From Fasciola hepatica (lineage: Eukaryota > Platyhelminthes > Trematoda > Plagiorchiida > Fasciolidae): 64,000 nucleotides of DNA. Position 1 is the first letter of the stretch; each line of letters opens with the position of its first letter. Position numbers and translations under genes: made by a program. Below the pieces are notes generated by a model. That model saw nothing but the letters and a program-made list of their open reading frames with translations, was not told where the DNA came from and did no database searches. Shown here piece by piece: positions 1-12,329 of this stretch. Where the stretch lies: contig CANUEZ040000165.1 in NCBI GenBank assembly GCA_948099385.1, positions 7,844,001 to 7,908,000 on the forward strand, in the 5' to 3' direction.

Positions 1-800
1 ACTGGTGTGACTTTTGCATTCGCACTGATCTGTTGACATGGTTACGTGTCCTCGTGACTAGAGCCACATTCAAACGGGTCGGTAGTATCATTCCCGGTTG
101 CTTATCCCGCGCTCACGAACAATGATTGCAAGGTAATCAAGCTGGGTTAAGACCCGGTTTAGGTAGTGTTGGTCACGTCTTCATTGTTGCACAGTTTTTA
201 AACCACGGTCTACTTTGGCAAAGCCATCGTATCTAATTTCCTCGATCTGAAAGAGACGTTCGATCCAGTCGATTGCTTGGTTCTTATTTGTCAGCCTTTG
301 TTGAATAGTATGACTATGAAATTCAGTTTCTCTAAGTTCTCCAAGTAGCCAAATCCAAATGTCACGGTGATCTCTCTGCCACCACAAGCCGTCTGGAGCA
401 GGGTTGGTCCCTCACTCGTTTTCTGTCCAACTTTATAAGGACATGTTCCTATATATCAGAATTTTGTCGTGCGTGGATTGTGGAACTGAAGTCTTCCCAG
501 GTAGAAAAGTGTCTGATCTTGAATAAAGAAATATCCGAGTAAGTTGCAAAGCTTTTCTGAACAACTTGAAACACTTGGTAACAAAGTCCGGGATGCATTT
601 TGCGCCTCCAAAATGCGAAGTGCTGCTGCAGGAATGAATTGATGGAAAATAAAACCCTGTGCTATCAAGAAGACAACGGGTAAATTCTGTTATCGAGGTA
701 GCTGCATTCAACCCTGGAAGTCAGATATCGAATGTGGATTCGTTGCGCACGCAGAAGCCGCGTTTGGCTTTCCCAATCCTAGTTATCTGAGAGGCATTGA
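1..800. other. No recognisable gene or repeat
   Basis: Short ORFs occur on the minus strand (181-387 and 433-711), but they overlap in conflicting frames, have no motif I know and are of the length expected by chance. I see no tRNA-like boxes or simple repeats. Confidence 0.5.
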
Positions 801-807
801 TGTGACA

Positions 808-1240
808 TTTGTTTGTCGATCAAGGGTAGATTCCAAGCCTCAGCAGTCAAACCAGTATTTTTTTGTGGCTCAGCAACGTGGCCACTTTGGGTGGAGTATA
901 AACAAAATAAAATATGGGTATTCGAACACCGAATTCTTCGTCGGTTTGTTCAAATCTGGTGGGAACACCGTGTGAGCAATGCTGTGGTTAGTTGCAGAGT
1001 ATTAGACACATAAAACAAATCAGCAGACGAAACACTAAAGCTCATCAGTCTAAAGTAACTGGGACTTGTGTTCCACATGTCTCCGAATAGGCTTATTCAG
1101 AGTGCCAAATGCGTTGATGCTTTTGGAGTGGCCTTTCGATGGCTTAAAATGTGCATGAAAATGCTGTCCAGTGCACATTGTTATGGCTAGTTAGACTTTC
1201 TAGGATGGATCCAAGGAATCTATCAACTCAGTGGTTTAAA
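808..1240 (+). pseudogene. LINE reverse-transcriptase C-terminal fragment
   Basis: The plus-strand frame reads like the region after the RT domain of flatworm non-LTR retrotransposons. Visible blocks are MSIKGRFQASAVKPVFFCGS, then SATWPLWVE (family form SETWPLRVE), FEHRILRRFVQIWWEHRVSN (family form FEHRCLRRIARIWWEHRVSN) and VVSCRVLDT. A stop at 1013 ends the frame. Weaker resemblance continues in other frames to about 1240, for example CVPHVSE at the position of HVLRMSP. The catalytic palm is absent, so this is a 5'-truncated, mutated copy. It has no partner genes and no function is expected. The clade (RTE-like or CR1/Jockey-like) is not settled. Confidence 0.75.
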
Positions 1241-1244
1241 ATAT

Positions 1245-2085
1245 ATGTTAAACTATCTTTACAGTTGCAGCTATTAAACGAAATGAACCGCGTCGATTTT
1301 TGATGGTCAGTTTTTCCTTCAAAAAGGGCAGTGAAAATATTCTGTGGACATGTCCTGTCTTCGGTGGTAGAAGAAAATCCTTCGTCTCCCTGGTCATTAC
1401 CGCGTTCGGTGTCTGAGAAAGGACCTTAGGTGCTTTTTTATCACTCCAAGTCTCCTCTGGTTGCGATAGTCTGTCATTCCTGGGTGAGTAGTGGACCCCC
1501 TTGGTTATGCCACATGCTCCTTCTAATGCACTCACATTCAAGCAAGGGGCAGATAAACCATTGCTTTAATGATCCACGAGAAGTGCCTTATAATCCTTTG
1601 TTTATTTAGAATCATACCTTAGTACAACGCTAAATCGATTAGTCAACGGCTAAACTGTTTGGTTGCATACCGATACACAATCCACGACCATTCTGTACTC
1701 TTTTAGTAGGAAAGGGTTCAGTATGCTTGCAGATCCCCTCGGCCGGTCAGCAGTGGAGGACTCCTCTAATGACGTGGTTGATGTGGGTCTTCCTATTAGC
1801 GCTGCTTGTTACTCAGATCCAAATACCATTCTTCTTTAATATGCCCTAATTTGTAGACCGAGTGACCTGCTTCCAAAACAGAATACAACCCTCTAAATTT
1901 ATGCAGAATCTTCCGGGGCTACAGTTTAGTCCCCCAAGAGCTGTTTTTACTTTCCACAGGTATCCATTGACAGCTATTATGGTTCACATGTATTATGCAT
2001 ACGAGAGGCATGCGTCACGAGTTCCTCGGTCCCTCTCTAGACCTGATGTAATTTCCTTCCTTCGTTTTGAGTTCCACCGATCCAA
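1245..2085. other. Unassigned; possible 3' flank of the adjacent Gypsy remnant
   Basis: A 97-codon minus-strand ORF (1248-1541) and an 88-codon plus-strand ORF (1862-2128) are present, but neither matches a family I recognise. As the Gypsy pol to the right reads leftward, this stretch could hold its polyprotein end and 3' LTR. I could not identify LTR borders. Confidence 0.3.
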
Positions 2086-2650
2086 ACTGATAGGTCGACC
2101 ACAGGTCCACTTCACTGTTCATCATTAATCTCGCTGTGTTGTCTTGCATCAGTTTATGTTGCAGCATACTTCGTGCTGGAGACCAGATGTGACAATGACA
2201 ACAAAAGAAGAGCCTGCCTCCAGTCTCTGCACTGTGTCGCTAATCATTCCTTGATAGTGCAAATATTCCTATCCATAAGACCATTAATTTGCGGATGATT
2301 CTAGATTTCCTGTTTCCCCACGGAGGTCTGAAATTCATCCCTCTCAAAACAGAGACCTTGGTCGGAAATGGTCATTTTCGGAATCCCGTAATCGGCTACA
2401 ATATTTCTCATTAACTCCTCACTGATGGTATCAGCACGTTGATCAGGTACGCCGACAGCTTCAATCCAACGTGTGAAGTGTTCAGTCGTAACCACTATGT
2501 ACCAATGTCCTATCGCGACTTTGAGAAAGGTCTGATCACTTATCACCAAAATTGGGGTTACCGGTATTGGATAGTGTGTGACCCGCCTATCGGATTTGAA
2601 GAGTTGGCATTGCTAGCAGGCCAGAACCTGCTTCATTACGTCATCTCGAG
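2085..2650 (-). pseudogene. Gypsy integrase core, broken
   Basis: Integrase would catalyse insertion of the retroelement cDNA into the host genome. Seen on the minus strand: CQLFKSDRRVTHYPIPVTP, then HWYIVVTTEHFTRWIEAVGV, PDQRADTISEELMRNIVADY, GIPKMTISDQGLCFE, HPQINGLMDRN and LATQCRDW. These align in order with the Gypsy integrase core (YIVVVTDYFTRWIEA, IHSDQGRCFE, YHPQGNGLVER). The part that normally carries the first catalytic aspartate and the GPLP motif is missing between KVAIG and HWYIV. The second aspartate (SDQG) is kept. The usual glutamate in LVER is D (LMDR). In-frame stops follow GKQEI and IKE. Conserved motifs are recognisable but the enzyme is dead. Confidence 0.85.
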
Positions 2651-2654
2651 TATT

Positions 2655-4840
2655 TGATCAACATGCTGTCTGGGACTGTTATTCATATTTTCAAACGTAG
2701 TCTGTGTGTACCGTCTCCTGACAGTCCTTGAATAGTGAGTTGCGCGTTTTTTCGGGCACAACGATCACCAAACCTTTTGATCCCGATAATAGCTTCAACG
2801 GTGTACCCACGACGTTCGGATTTGGTTGCTTTCGTGTTGGTTGCCATATGCGTTACTAATAGCATGTCAGTGTTGTGTCCAGTTTAAACCGCTACGCATA
2901 ATAAGTGAACAACTGACCAATATCCCTCTCGTGTATGGTCACAGGCCTGTTGATAATTAACTTTGATCCAAACATAGATATATGTTCTTGAAGATCAGAT
3001 CTTCTTTTAAAAGAACACATCATTATTACCTCTTATTGTTTTGATGATCGTTCGGACAGCGAAGTACTTCCTTAAATGCGGAATGTATCGGAGAATCACC
3101 TTGAGAGCGGCAATCTTTTCTTCAAAATATTGGTCAAAAGGTTCACGCATCACTATTGTTGTTGATTGCATCGGGGAATTTAGCTTACCCGAAGAATTCG
3201 CATTTCTAGAGCATTGAAAAACGATTTTTCTATCACATACTCCTCACACTGCTTCCATCCACTGCTTGGTTGGGTAGCCTACCTTAGCCACAACTGTCAG
3301 TTCGACTGTGAGTTCAAAATCAACTGTGAAGATGATCTGAAGATGAGTCTGGAGGCTGAAACCGATATCAAAGGTGGCTAAAATGTATTTATCTACCACG
3401 GAAAACACTTCTTTGATGGAAACAACACCAGCTGGGAACGTATCACTCGTGAGTTGCCTGGTCATAACTATTTTACCAAATTTGTCCAGAATCCACCAGC
3501 CAATTCCACTAAAATTCAGCCACGGAGCCCAAAGCTACACTGTCTAACTAACAGATGGGATTGAACCCAGAATACCCCTAGTCGACCTACCTCGTGGCAC
3601 TATCCGCAAACGGATTCTGTATGGAAACAGCCGAACCGAGAAATCAAGTTGGCAAGTAGTTGTGCTAACCTACTGGAGTGATGGGCTCAGTTCGTGTCAA
3701 TACTCTTTCCGGTAAATCACCGTTTTAGAGCTCTATTCAAAGACTCTCATACTGGTTTGGCCTGCTGGTCGCCTTCCACAGTATATTCACTTCTTAACAC
3801 GGATGTATGTTTAAACCATGTCAAGGTTATTATTATACGCATGTCTACCGCAACGGCATTGAACACTCAAAAACTGACCTCCGAAAACCCTTCATTTCAA
3901 TGCTCAGGGAAAGTATAATCAAGGAACAATCGAGGATGTTCATCTGTAGAGTCACTATGGGGGGAGGGTAAAGCACGAGAACTGTCCTCATATCACAAGA
4001 ACAGTCTCAACTGTGTAGCCCAGGCGTTCAACAGCGGGCTTCAGGTCTACATTATCAATACGAGTCAAAACCAACCATTTAGTCGGTTTCTGTCTCCTCG
4101 TGTTGCCCTTCGCTGACCGACGTGCATAATCCTGGACGATTGAAGCCAGCCACGGTGCCATTGTCAGATCTTTCCAGTTTTGCATCTCCGTTTATTTGTA
4201 TGAATGTAAACACAGAATCCGCCCCCAGCCGGTGCGAAAGCAGCGAACATGTAGGCCAGAACGTAAACAAGAAATCAACCAGGCAAGTCACAATGGGTTT
4301 CACGATCAAGTCATGCGTTCATGAGGCTAAACTCGAGCAAAGTCAGTCAATACGTCGCTTGACCGATGAGTCAACACGGCCCGGGCTGAAACACTATTAA
4401 ATATCAACAGGCGTACGTCCTTTCATGAGAGGGATTGTGATCGGTGGTCCGCGTAGTATGGATGACAGGTTAAACAGGATACCACTGTCAAGGGAGTGTC
4501 GTAGCTTGCCAGCTTTTTTATTCCCTTATTTATCTGCTTGCTTGCCTATCATGACTCACCGGCCATCGCACGTGATACTGCCAAGTACAGCTTCGTTGCT
4601 ACGCACGCGGAAGAGTTTCAACCAAGCATGACCGCCGAGGACGGGTACAGCAAAAGCTCGCTGTGATTGGTTAACCTCTAATCTACTAATTATTTTCCTT
4701 GATTTAACAAATTTATATGAACCCGCTCCACAATACAATTAACATGCAATTTCGCAGCCTTGGTCTTCTTGCTACTTTGTTTCGCTACTTTCCGGTTTGG
4801 AGTGATTTCAATACTTCCTATCGGTTTGAGTATCGTGAAT
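2655..4840. other. Unassigned interior of the Gypsy remnant
   Basis: The interval lies between the RNase H and integrase remnants. ORFs such as 2683-2865 (-), 3244-3465 (-), 3988-4185 (-) and 4122-4400 (+) show no motif I know. A tRNA-like element sits at 3553-3625. The extra length suggests insertions here, but I cannot name them. Confidence 0.35.
3553..3625 (-). repeat. tRNA-like (SINE head) sequence
   Basis: Read on the minus strand, an A-box-like stretch (TAGTGCCACGAGGTAGG) is followed about 30 bases later by a B box, GGTTCAATCCC. That is the internal pol III promoter layout of a tRNA or tRNA-derived SINE. I could not build a full cloverleaf, and no conserved SINE body was matched downstream. 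Confidence 0.4.
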
Positions 4841-4841
4841 A

Positions 4842-5336
4842 TTACAGTGTCCCAATACTACTCACCTGCTTTAGCACTACTCCGATACCTACATCGCTGG
4901 CATCCATGATGAACTTGAACTGCTCATCAGCGACAGGAAAAAGTAATATGAGGGTTTCTTTTAGCCCTGCACCACGGATTTCAAAGAAATCCTTATGCGC
5001 CTTAGGATTCACTTGAATGTTTGTTTCTTCCCGAGAAGCACGTAACAGGACTCCACAATAGACGTGAAATTCCTTACAAATCGACTGCAGTACACAGCAC
5101 AACCTAGGAAAGGTCTCAAAGATCTCTTAGAGATTGATTTAGGAAATTCCTTCCATTTTGGAATTTTCTGGGGAAAGAGTCGCTGTTCTCCTCTACGGAA
5201 CTTGTGGCTCAGAAGAACGGCCATCGGTCTTCCCATCAGGAATTTGATCCGTTCATTCTTGGCCCCGAATACCTCAAGGGCATCAGCAGATTTCCCAAGT
5301 GCAAAACATGTCCCTTCGCCATTTAGTTGTATCTGA
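4842..5336 (-). pseudogene. Gypsy RT C-terminus and RNase H start, frameshifted
   Basis: On the minus strand, RSLRPFLGCAVYCSRFVRNF matches the RT thumb motif of Gypsy elements (ELRSFLGLCSYYRRFVKNF). It is preceded by a piece resembling SPEK (FPQKIPKWKEFPKSISK). After a frameshift, LILLFPVADEQFKFIMDASD and VGIGVVLKQ match the start of RNase H (PFILDTDASDVGIGAVLSQ); its first catalytic aspartate (DASD) is kept. The remaining RNase H cannot be followed. Frames change near 5090. The fragment is inactive. Confidence 0.8.
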
Positions 5337-5339
5337 CAG

Positions 5340-5713
5340 TATCCTCTGCCATTGTTAGTCCGACTAAAAGTCTGAGCATTGGTAAACTAAATGTACACGG
5401 TGCTGCCGACAACCCAAATTGTGTAATTAGGCAGCTGTATTACTTGTCCCCGAAAGTCAGTGCTTTTTTATCTTGTTCTCCGTTCCTTATTAGAACCTAG
5501 CGGTAGCCTGGATTCGGACCGATCACCGGAAATATGGAGTCTACTTTCAATTTATCAAATAGTTTCACTACGAAAGCTACCGGTATTTTCGTGTATACAG
5601 TAATATCACTTCCATTTGGAAGATGGACATAAAATCTGGATTATCCACTGAACATTCCTCGACACCAAGGTAGGCGAATTATTTGGGCTCTGGTTTTCTT
5701 CGTTAACTCCCTC
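5340..5713. other. Expected position of the Gypsy RT palm; not recognisable
   Basis: If the two flanking minus-strand blocks belong to one element, the RT palm with its YxDD box should lie here. Conceptual reading shows many stops and no clear RT motif, so the palm is deleted or badly mutated. Confidence 0.4.
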
Positions 5714-6034
5714 TTACTGCATTTCGCCCACGAGGCGTTTTACCTCATCTTCCCGATGTACGGGAATAAGACGGGATCCGTAAGTCCGAAAAGCTTCACG
5801 TTTCACCCAGTCGCGAAAACCATGTGGGTATTCATCCACCATAAATAGGTCAGCCCATTCCTGAATTGCTGGTCGAAACGCTGGGCTCACATTGCTATTT
5901 ATCACACTAGCATGTAACTCGGACACCTTTGTTCGATATTTGAATGGCAATGGGAAAAAACCAAAGTTTGCTTCCAACTGATATTCCTTTGAAATGATCA
6001 CTGCATTCAGTGCACGCAAGTGATCGGTGTCCAA
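5714..6034 (-). pseudogene. Gypsy pol fragment, RT lead-in
   Basis: This 106-codon minus-strand ORF ends with SRLIPVHREDEVKRLVGEMQ. That resembles the segment just before the RT domain of Gypsy polyproteins (RRVPVHRKEEVKRLVDEM). The first 70 residues are not recognisable. The position upstream of the RT-end block on the same strand supports one element. The ORF stops at the point where the RT would begin. The assignment rests on one short motif plus context. Confidence 0.55.
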
Positions 6035-6039
6035 TATTT

Positions 6040-9000
6040 TTTGGTTGGTATATTTTGGTAGTATGAATTCGTGCTTTGTGACTCACCCATTAATTTGACT
6101 TATACGTTGCTCCGTTTTGCCGATATTCAGCGACCACTGATCGCCTTCACCTTCATGACACACAGTTACATAGTCTTATCCGGTAAATGCTTGGTCAGCC
6201 AAAACGTAACAGGCGAAATTCGTAACTACTATTATTCTCCACTTGAGTCCAGAAAACCTCACTTCTTACCGTCCCAATAAGAGCTTTATTTGGATTTCAG
6301 GTCCTTTTTTCTTGCATGTTACTGTTGTCTTTTGAGGCAATAACTGTGAAAATGTCAAGCGATTCGGCTACAGAAACATCAGGTTTGATTTGACTTCTTT
6401 GCAGTCACGGGTTTCTCTACTTTGCTTTTCTAGTGGTCATCCTCTACTCCCTCATTTTTCAGGGTCGTCTTCGTAAGCCCTGTTCGCCCGAACAGTGTTA
6501 CTACTGGCTATATCAGAAACGCCTCCGAAAACCGCAAAACATTCGTTTTACGACCGACATGGAAGATACGCAAATTACCTAACAGGGTTTCTTGAAAGCC
6601 ATCCACAAAGTGGTCCGCCGACAGCTGAGTCCACTCCTATGTTTCCAGTGTCGGTAACTCGCGGAGAGCGACTGTGTGCACCTGCTGGTCTGCAGAAACC
6701 CTAAGCTGGACTACCTTGAATCGCAGCGTGAACTCCTGATGGTCAGCCGGGATGTCGATTCCTCCGACCAGGGCATTCCCACTCCATCTTCTGTGGACAT
6801 CTCCCCGCCGCTTCCAGCACCGTCATCACTCTGCTTCTGAGAAGCACTCTAGGGGCCATCAACTTACCCCCGTCGACCTGCATCCCGTCTTGTCCCGCTA
6901 CCTCCTCGAAGTCCCGCGGGGAACTTATCACATCCAGGTTCTCGAATGTCTGCGACTTTGGGATCTTCTTCCTGACCATAGTATCATTTTTTATAATTCA
7001 GAATACGCGCGGGACCGTAATTCGTCTATTGGGAATCATGCATTTGAACAACTCTGAGATCACTTGACCACAGCGAGACCGCTGACAAGCATGAAAAATA
7101 CTGAACCCGCTTTAAGCCAGTTTTTGTTAGATCGATGAAGGAAATCACATGGATTACCTGCCTTGCTTCATCTCAATGCTTTCAGTACGTACGAAGTCTT
7201 CACGTTCTTTCCGGCTCGACGGTTTACAAGTCTTTTTAGTATTGAGTTAGTTATTCCAGTAGTATACGGACACTGTGCCACACTACTACTACTACTACTA
7301 CAGATTATTTCAATATGCCTTGTCAAGGTTCAATATGAAATATCTTTTGCACACGAAAGCAGCCTTTCGCCTGACTGGATCTTGCTTCATTAGGAGAGGA
7401 CAGACTACGGATGACAAACAGTTAGGGTTAGGGAAGGAGACTTCCGTATACCGAAGGAAACGTTCGTTTTTCCTCAAAAGAAGGGACATTTTGTGATTTT
7501 GTATTTCCTGTGTTGCTGGGATCACTTTTTTCGCCTTCATTCCACATTCTTCTTGAAATTTCCTGTTTATCCTGACCTGGCGGCGGTCAAAAGGTCAGCA
7601 CCATGGACCTTCTACTTCGAGTGCTAATCCACGCGCCACTGCTGGCCACTTCCAGCTCGCAGCTCGGAACAAAATTGACAGTGACCTCTATCCTGAAGTA
7701 TAGTCCTGTAACTATATAATAAAAAGCGCATTGAAAACCAAGAAATTTGAAGCCAGTATTGTTCTACTATGACCACCACATTCAGATACGAGAAAATCGT
7801 CATGGAGTTTACTGCGTTATTGGTCTTGTTTCCAAAATTATCTCCTGTAAGGTGTACTTCGAAGTTATTAAATTATCTCTTGTATAGAAAATTACCGATA
7901 CTACACCCACTCGCCGCTAATCTCTTTCGGGACAATGAAGTAGAGCCGAAACCGAGGGGCATGTTATAAATCTTTGAATCCCGAAATGATTTGGAATCCA
8001 ACTTGAGAAATTAAAGGGTTACACGAAACCGGAGAAGCATTAAAAAAATGGATAACTTGATTTCAAGATCATCTGGTGAAGGCCAAATTTGATCGTGATC
8101 TTATTGTCTATTCATGCACTGTTAACTTGCAAACCAAGTGCATCGTAGCCTACAGCCAATCACGGGCAACATGACTGGTGTTTGTGGCGCACTAGGAAGA
8201 AGAGCACCAAATTTTTTCGCTTTCAGCATTCACCTTTACCCCCCCACACACACACACTTTACGGCATTCGACATTGCTGGTTAGAATGGATAACCAAATC
8301 ATGGACACGACCAGGTTCTCTGCATCTGCACTGATGAGTCTATGCTAGCAAAGGATGAGACGAACTTAGAACTAATTAAGCTTGGCTATTGGTTAGCACT
8401 GAACATGTTACAGTTCACAGATTATCACTTTATTATTGACGGAGATTCTCGACTTGTATTCACACGTGTTAGTATACACCTGTAGGGGCCAGAAGATAGT
8501 TAATTTATACTGACATGTGTACATAGCAAGCAATACTAAGATTCAAGTAAAAACGCTTTCGAACTTGTCCGGATCCCAGCAGATCAGAAACATTTAGACG
8601 GATTGTTAGAGAACAGTTGTCAGTATTGGATGCATTCCCGAAACAAGAGTCATCATTCTCCTCCTATTTTCCACCTCAATGTACTAATAGCCATTACTCT
8701 GGCATTACTTTGACCAAAACATTGACAGACTTTTCTCACCGATCTTTTACCACAGCAGTCATCCACCGTGGAAAGTCCAAATGTACCAAAGTGATTTGAC
8801 GAATTCCCGAGGGCTGCATAGCGGTGAGCTTTATGATTCACAAAAATCTATTTCTCCCTGTGTGGGTGGAATACAGATCGTTGTTGTAAGTTGGAGAAAT
8901 TCCTTCTTGATTGACGGTTCAAACATTGGTGTCGTGGATAACACACGTGCGCCTCCATTGACCCCGTAAAAACTGGTTCCAATAGCGACCACCGATTGAT

Positions 9001-12000
9001 CCTCGTTAGTTTAACGCTACGCAGAATGTGTAAGCCGTCAACATCAAACTATTGCCTGTTATACCATATGAATATTCACGTACAGCTACGCAATATTCGC
9101 CTCCATTTCGCTCCAGATCATACCTGAACAGATTCTCGTGTGTTGGATTTTGTGCTACTTAGCAGTAGTTAATTTTTCAGCACGAAATTTTTCCGAACAG
9201 AGAATGAAGCAGGAAGTTAGAACTTTCGTCCCGACGTAACAAAAACTGCAGAGGCTAACCAGAGACTAGACACACGTGTACCGTAACTTCTGTTTGTTGT
9301 TCAATGCAACAAAATATAATTACAAAGCATCCTATATAATTTATTCTCGATGATGTCATTCACTTGTGAATTATCACATGCGGTGTGTCATGTGAACGCA
9401 GGTCTCCTCCAATTCGACCAGTTGCTGTTTGTCACGTGATTCATAAGACGCAGTCGTTGGGCTGGCAGAACAAATCCCGATAACACTCCCTGTCCCGCCA
9501 TCGTTTTTCCAGCTTTTCAGTGACGAAGCGGACCACAGTATATTACTGCTCGAGTGAAAAACCGAATTAGACTTCGTCCCCTTTTCGAAACTGGAACAAA
9601 GAACTTGTTCGTCCGTTTGCTTGCCCGCTCACTCGAAAGCATTGCTTCTATCAAAAACGGTCAGTCCTAATTTCAGACTGAACAAGAACATGCATGATCG
9701 AAATTTCAATGATTAAAATTTCTTTGTCTCTCAAGCATAGACTGTCTCTCTCACGCATAACGGCAGCATCTACGACGACACTCGTTCACACGACAACCCA
9801 GCACACCCTGAAAAACACACTTTGTGAATTCACGTCCAATTACTCGAACAATGCTGCCACACACGTGTACGTAACCACGTGATGCCAATGAAGCTGTTGA
9901 CGACGGCGTTGGCCGTTGTCGGGGTCAGGTGATCACCACCTTCTGACTTGAGCATGGCCCAGTTCTAGCCAGGATGACATATGACCAACCTTGTGTTCCG
10001 CAGACACATTAACAAAACGGAATTTTTAGAGCTGCAATGCTCCTCGTGACCATATCGCCCTTTTTAGCTCCACCCTCGCTTGTGCATCCAGCCTCGTCAT
10101 CTGGTGTTCGAATAAAGTATGGATACTACTTGTGCTGGCCGTGTTACTGGATGAATCATTTGATCAACGTTTCGTTTCATTGTTCCCTCGGCGTGTCCGT
10201 AAACGAACCAGATATCCTACAACTCGGACGGAATACACATATATAGTCGTTTACGTGTGCGTGTGTGTGCCTTTGTGCGTTTGATCATGGTCCACTGCAG
10301 CCTAAATGGGTGGTGGTGTTGATGGTAGCCGGAGGGTGTTGTATGAGGATGGTGTCTCGCTTGTAGACATTCGACTAAACCCAAGCAGATATTTCAGGAA
10401 AGGATGAGGAAGTTGGTGACGGGAATGGAGAGATAGAACACCCAGATTAGGCACATCAGTGCCAAAAGAACACGGAATCGCAAGTATATGAACATGTCCA
10501 CGAGCAAGAGAATCATGAGACTACGTGAAACCTACAGAACCAAACAGTGCTGATCGTACAGATCTCAGAGCTGCAAGCCCATAAAAATTGTTCCTGCCGA
10601 GGTGGAACTGAAGAACTGGACGAAGCAGAGAAGACGATTGGAAGGGTGGGAGCTAGTTCCGATTCTGGGCCCTGTAAAAAGTGAGCAGGTTTATGACACT
10701 GGGTCAAACTGGGTCAGGTGTGATACAGTCTGCAATTGTGCACAGAAACCTCAAAATAGTCTGCCAGCCAGTGCTAGCCGGCTATAGATGGACCTGATTT
10801 ATCGAGAAGACAGTCTGTTTGTCTCCGTCGACATCAGTCAGTTTAAAGTAAGGCCAGGAATGGTGGCTAATGTGGTGAAGTAGACATCAATCCAATTATG
10901 AAATCCGTTTTTCTCTGATTTGACGATTGGTGGGTGAATTGACCCAATCACTATCAGCAGTGGCTATAGTTCGATTAAGTTCGCCAAAGCAAAGTTTGTT
11001 AGCACTCACACAGTTTATCTGACCCTGGATTACATCACACTTTGTCACCAAGATGAGCTCAAACCTTGTGGCAGATTTAGTTTGCTGAGGTCGAGGTGTT
11101 TTGAATTCATATGGCCACGGTCTTGGCTTCGAGCAACGTAATGCTTCCTGCGTGATTTGAAAGATTGGTCGGGGCTAACTAGGTGACTTCTAACTGTGAG
11201 CTCACTACTGACAAGGTTTTCAACTATGGTGCTTCTACGGAATTTCGTTACCTCTTTTTTCTGTCTTTTGCCACGGAACTTGATCCCTTAATCTAGATAA
11301 CTCCACAGGATCAACGGACTGATAAACGATCATAAAGTTGGTTGGTAGCGACAGTCAATCTTGAACTGCCCTCGAAGTGCAGGGTAAGGCACACATTTCC
11401 TTCTTATGAAAAGCTTCCGTTCAACACCACACTGACAGTTCTTCCAAGCCCTAATCATTGAAAATGTACAACAGATCCAGTTCCCAAATGTGAACTGCGT
11501 AATTTATCCAGTTCTTCTTTCGGTGTTTCATCCAGATAAAATTCTCTTTCATCAAATAGGTAGGGGATAATGCAAATTTAGACAATGACCAACCATAATC
11601 TATTTTCTACATGCAACCTTTTTTTATTGCCCCTTTCTCCAACTTCGAGAGAAGTACTTCAGGGAATGAGGCGAGTCCGTGTTCTCCTGTATCTAATGCA
11701 AAACGTTTGGCCTGGTGAAGGTGACTGACATCTGTGGGCACTTTACATATTGCACAGATATCGCCTGCGTGATGGTAGTGACATATCTGGTCTGGATATC
11801 TGTCGTAGAAATCACGATTTTCCGAATTTTCCACAAAAATGTATGGACACCATTGCTGTCACCCTCTCCATCACTCAAACCCTAATTCGTCCGTAACGAC
11901 TATATTGGATTGTTCTAACCACCATTCGTTCTAACTTTTCGTCTGCCCCAAGATTTAAAAATGAATAAGTGAAAAATAAATTACTTTTTCCAGTTCTTCA

Positions 12001-12250
12001 CTCACGTTTGGATACAACAATCTTTCTTTGAATGTTGCAACAAATAACTGCTGTCGTGAAAAACCCGTAGATGCGAATTCATTTGCATGACTGCGTAATT
12101 GAGGGATGAATGATTAAAAAGAATTTGTAATGTTCAGAGTCAGAAGTGTGACAGCAAGGGCCTGAACACTCAGATGACTTCCGTAGTTGAACGTTCTTAC
12201 CTCAACCTGCACATTAATTAGAACGGAATGAGCTCGTCAGTGATGCATAT
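6040..12250. other. Long stretch without recognisable genes
   Basis: Many ORFs of 60-100 codons occur (for example 6752-7057 + and 6743-6979 - overlapping each other), none with a known motif. Small features only: a TAC run at about 7286-7301, a C/CA-rich tract at 8239-8258 and a GT-rich bit at 10253-10270. No tRNA-like boxes, LINE, PLE or Gypsy motifs were found. Confidence 0.4.
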
Positions 12251-12252
12251 CC

Positions 12253-12324
12253 TGCGCCACACACAGGGTTTGAACTATAGCCCCTTTCATCGAGAAGGCG
12301 TGTGTATTACCATTGCTTCACCCC
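12253..12324 (-). repeat. tRNA-like (SINE head) sequence
   Basis: The minus strand contains GAAGCAATGGTAATACAC (A-box-like) and, 35 bases on, GTTCAAACCCT (B box), with 72 bases overall, close to tRNA length. The acceptor ends do not pair well, so a degraded SINE head or tRNA pseudogene fits better than a working tRNA. The 12-mer GAACGGAATGAG just beyond it (12221-12232) recurs at 12495-12506. Confidence 0.4.
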
Positions 12325-12329
12325 GCTCC

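Larger units (their letters stand above)
2085..6034 (-). mobile_element. Decayed Ty3/Gypsy LTR retrotransposon (pol region)
   Basis: Three blocks on the minus strand occur in the Gypsy pol order: an RT lead-in (5714-6034), the RT end plus RNase H start (4842-5336), and the integrase core (2085-2650). RNase H start to integrase core spans about 2.4 kb, longer than usual for Gypsy pol, so something was probably inserted between 4.8 and 2.7 kb, or that part has decayed beyond recognition. Stops and frameshifts occur in every block. LTRs, primer binding site and gag were not found. The copy is inactive. Confidence 0.7.

Noticed and set aside
6743..7057. Overlapping 101- and 78-codon ORFs on opposite strands
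   Set aside because: Both occupy the same bases, neither has a known motif, and no splice-like borders were seen.
7421..7434. Telomere-like TTAGGGTTAGGG
   Set aside because: Only two units, expected by chance in 64 kb and not near a sequence end.
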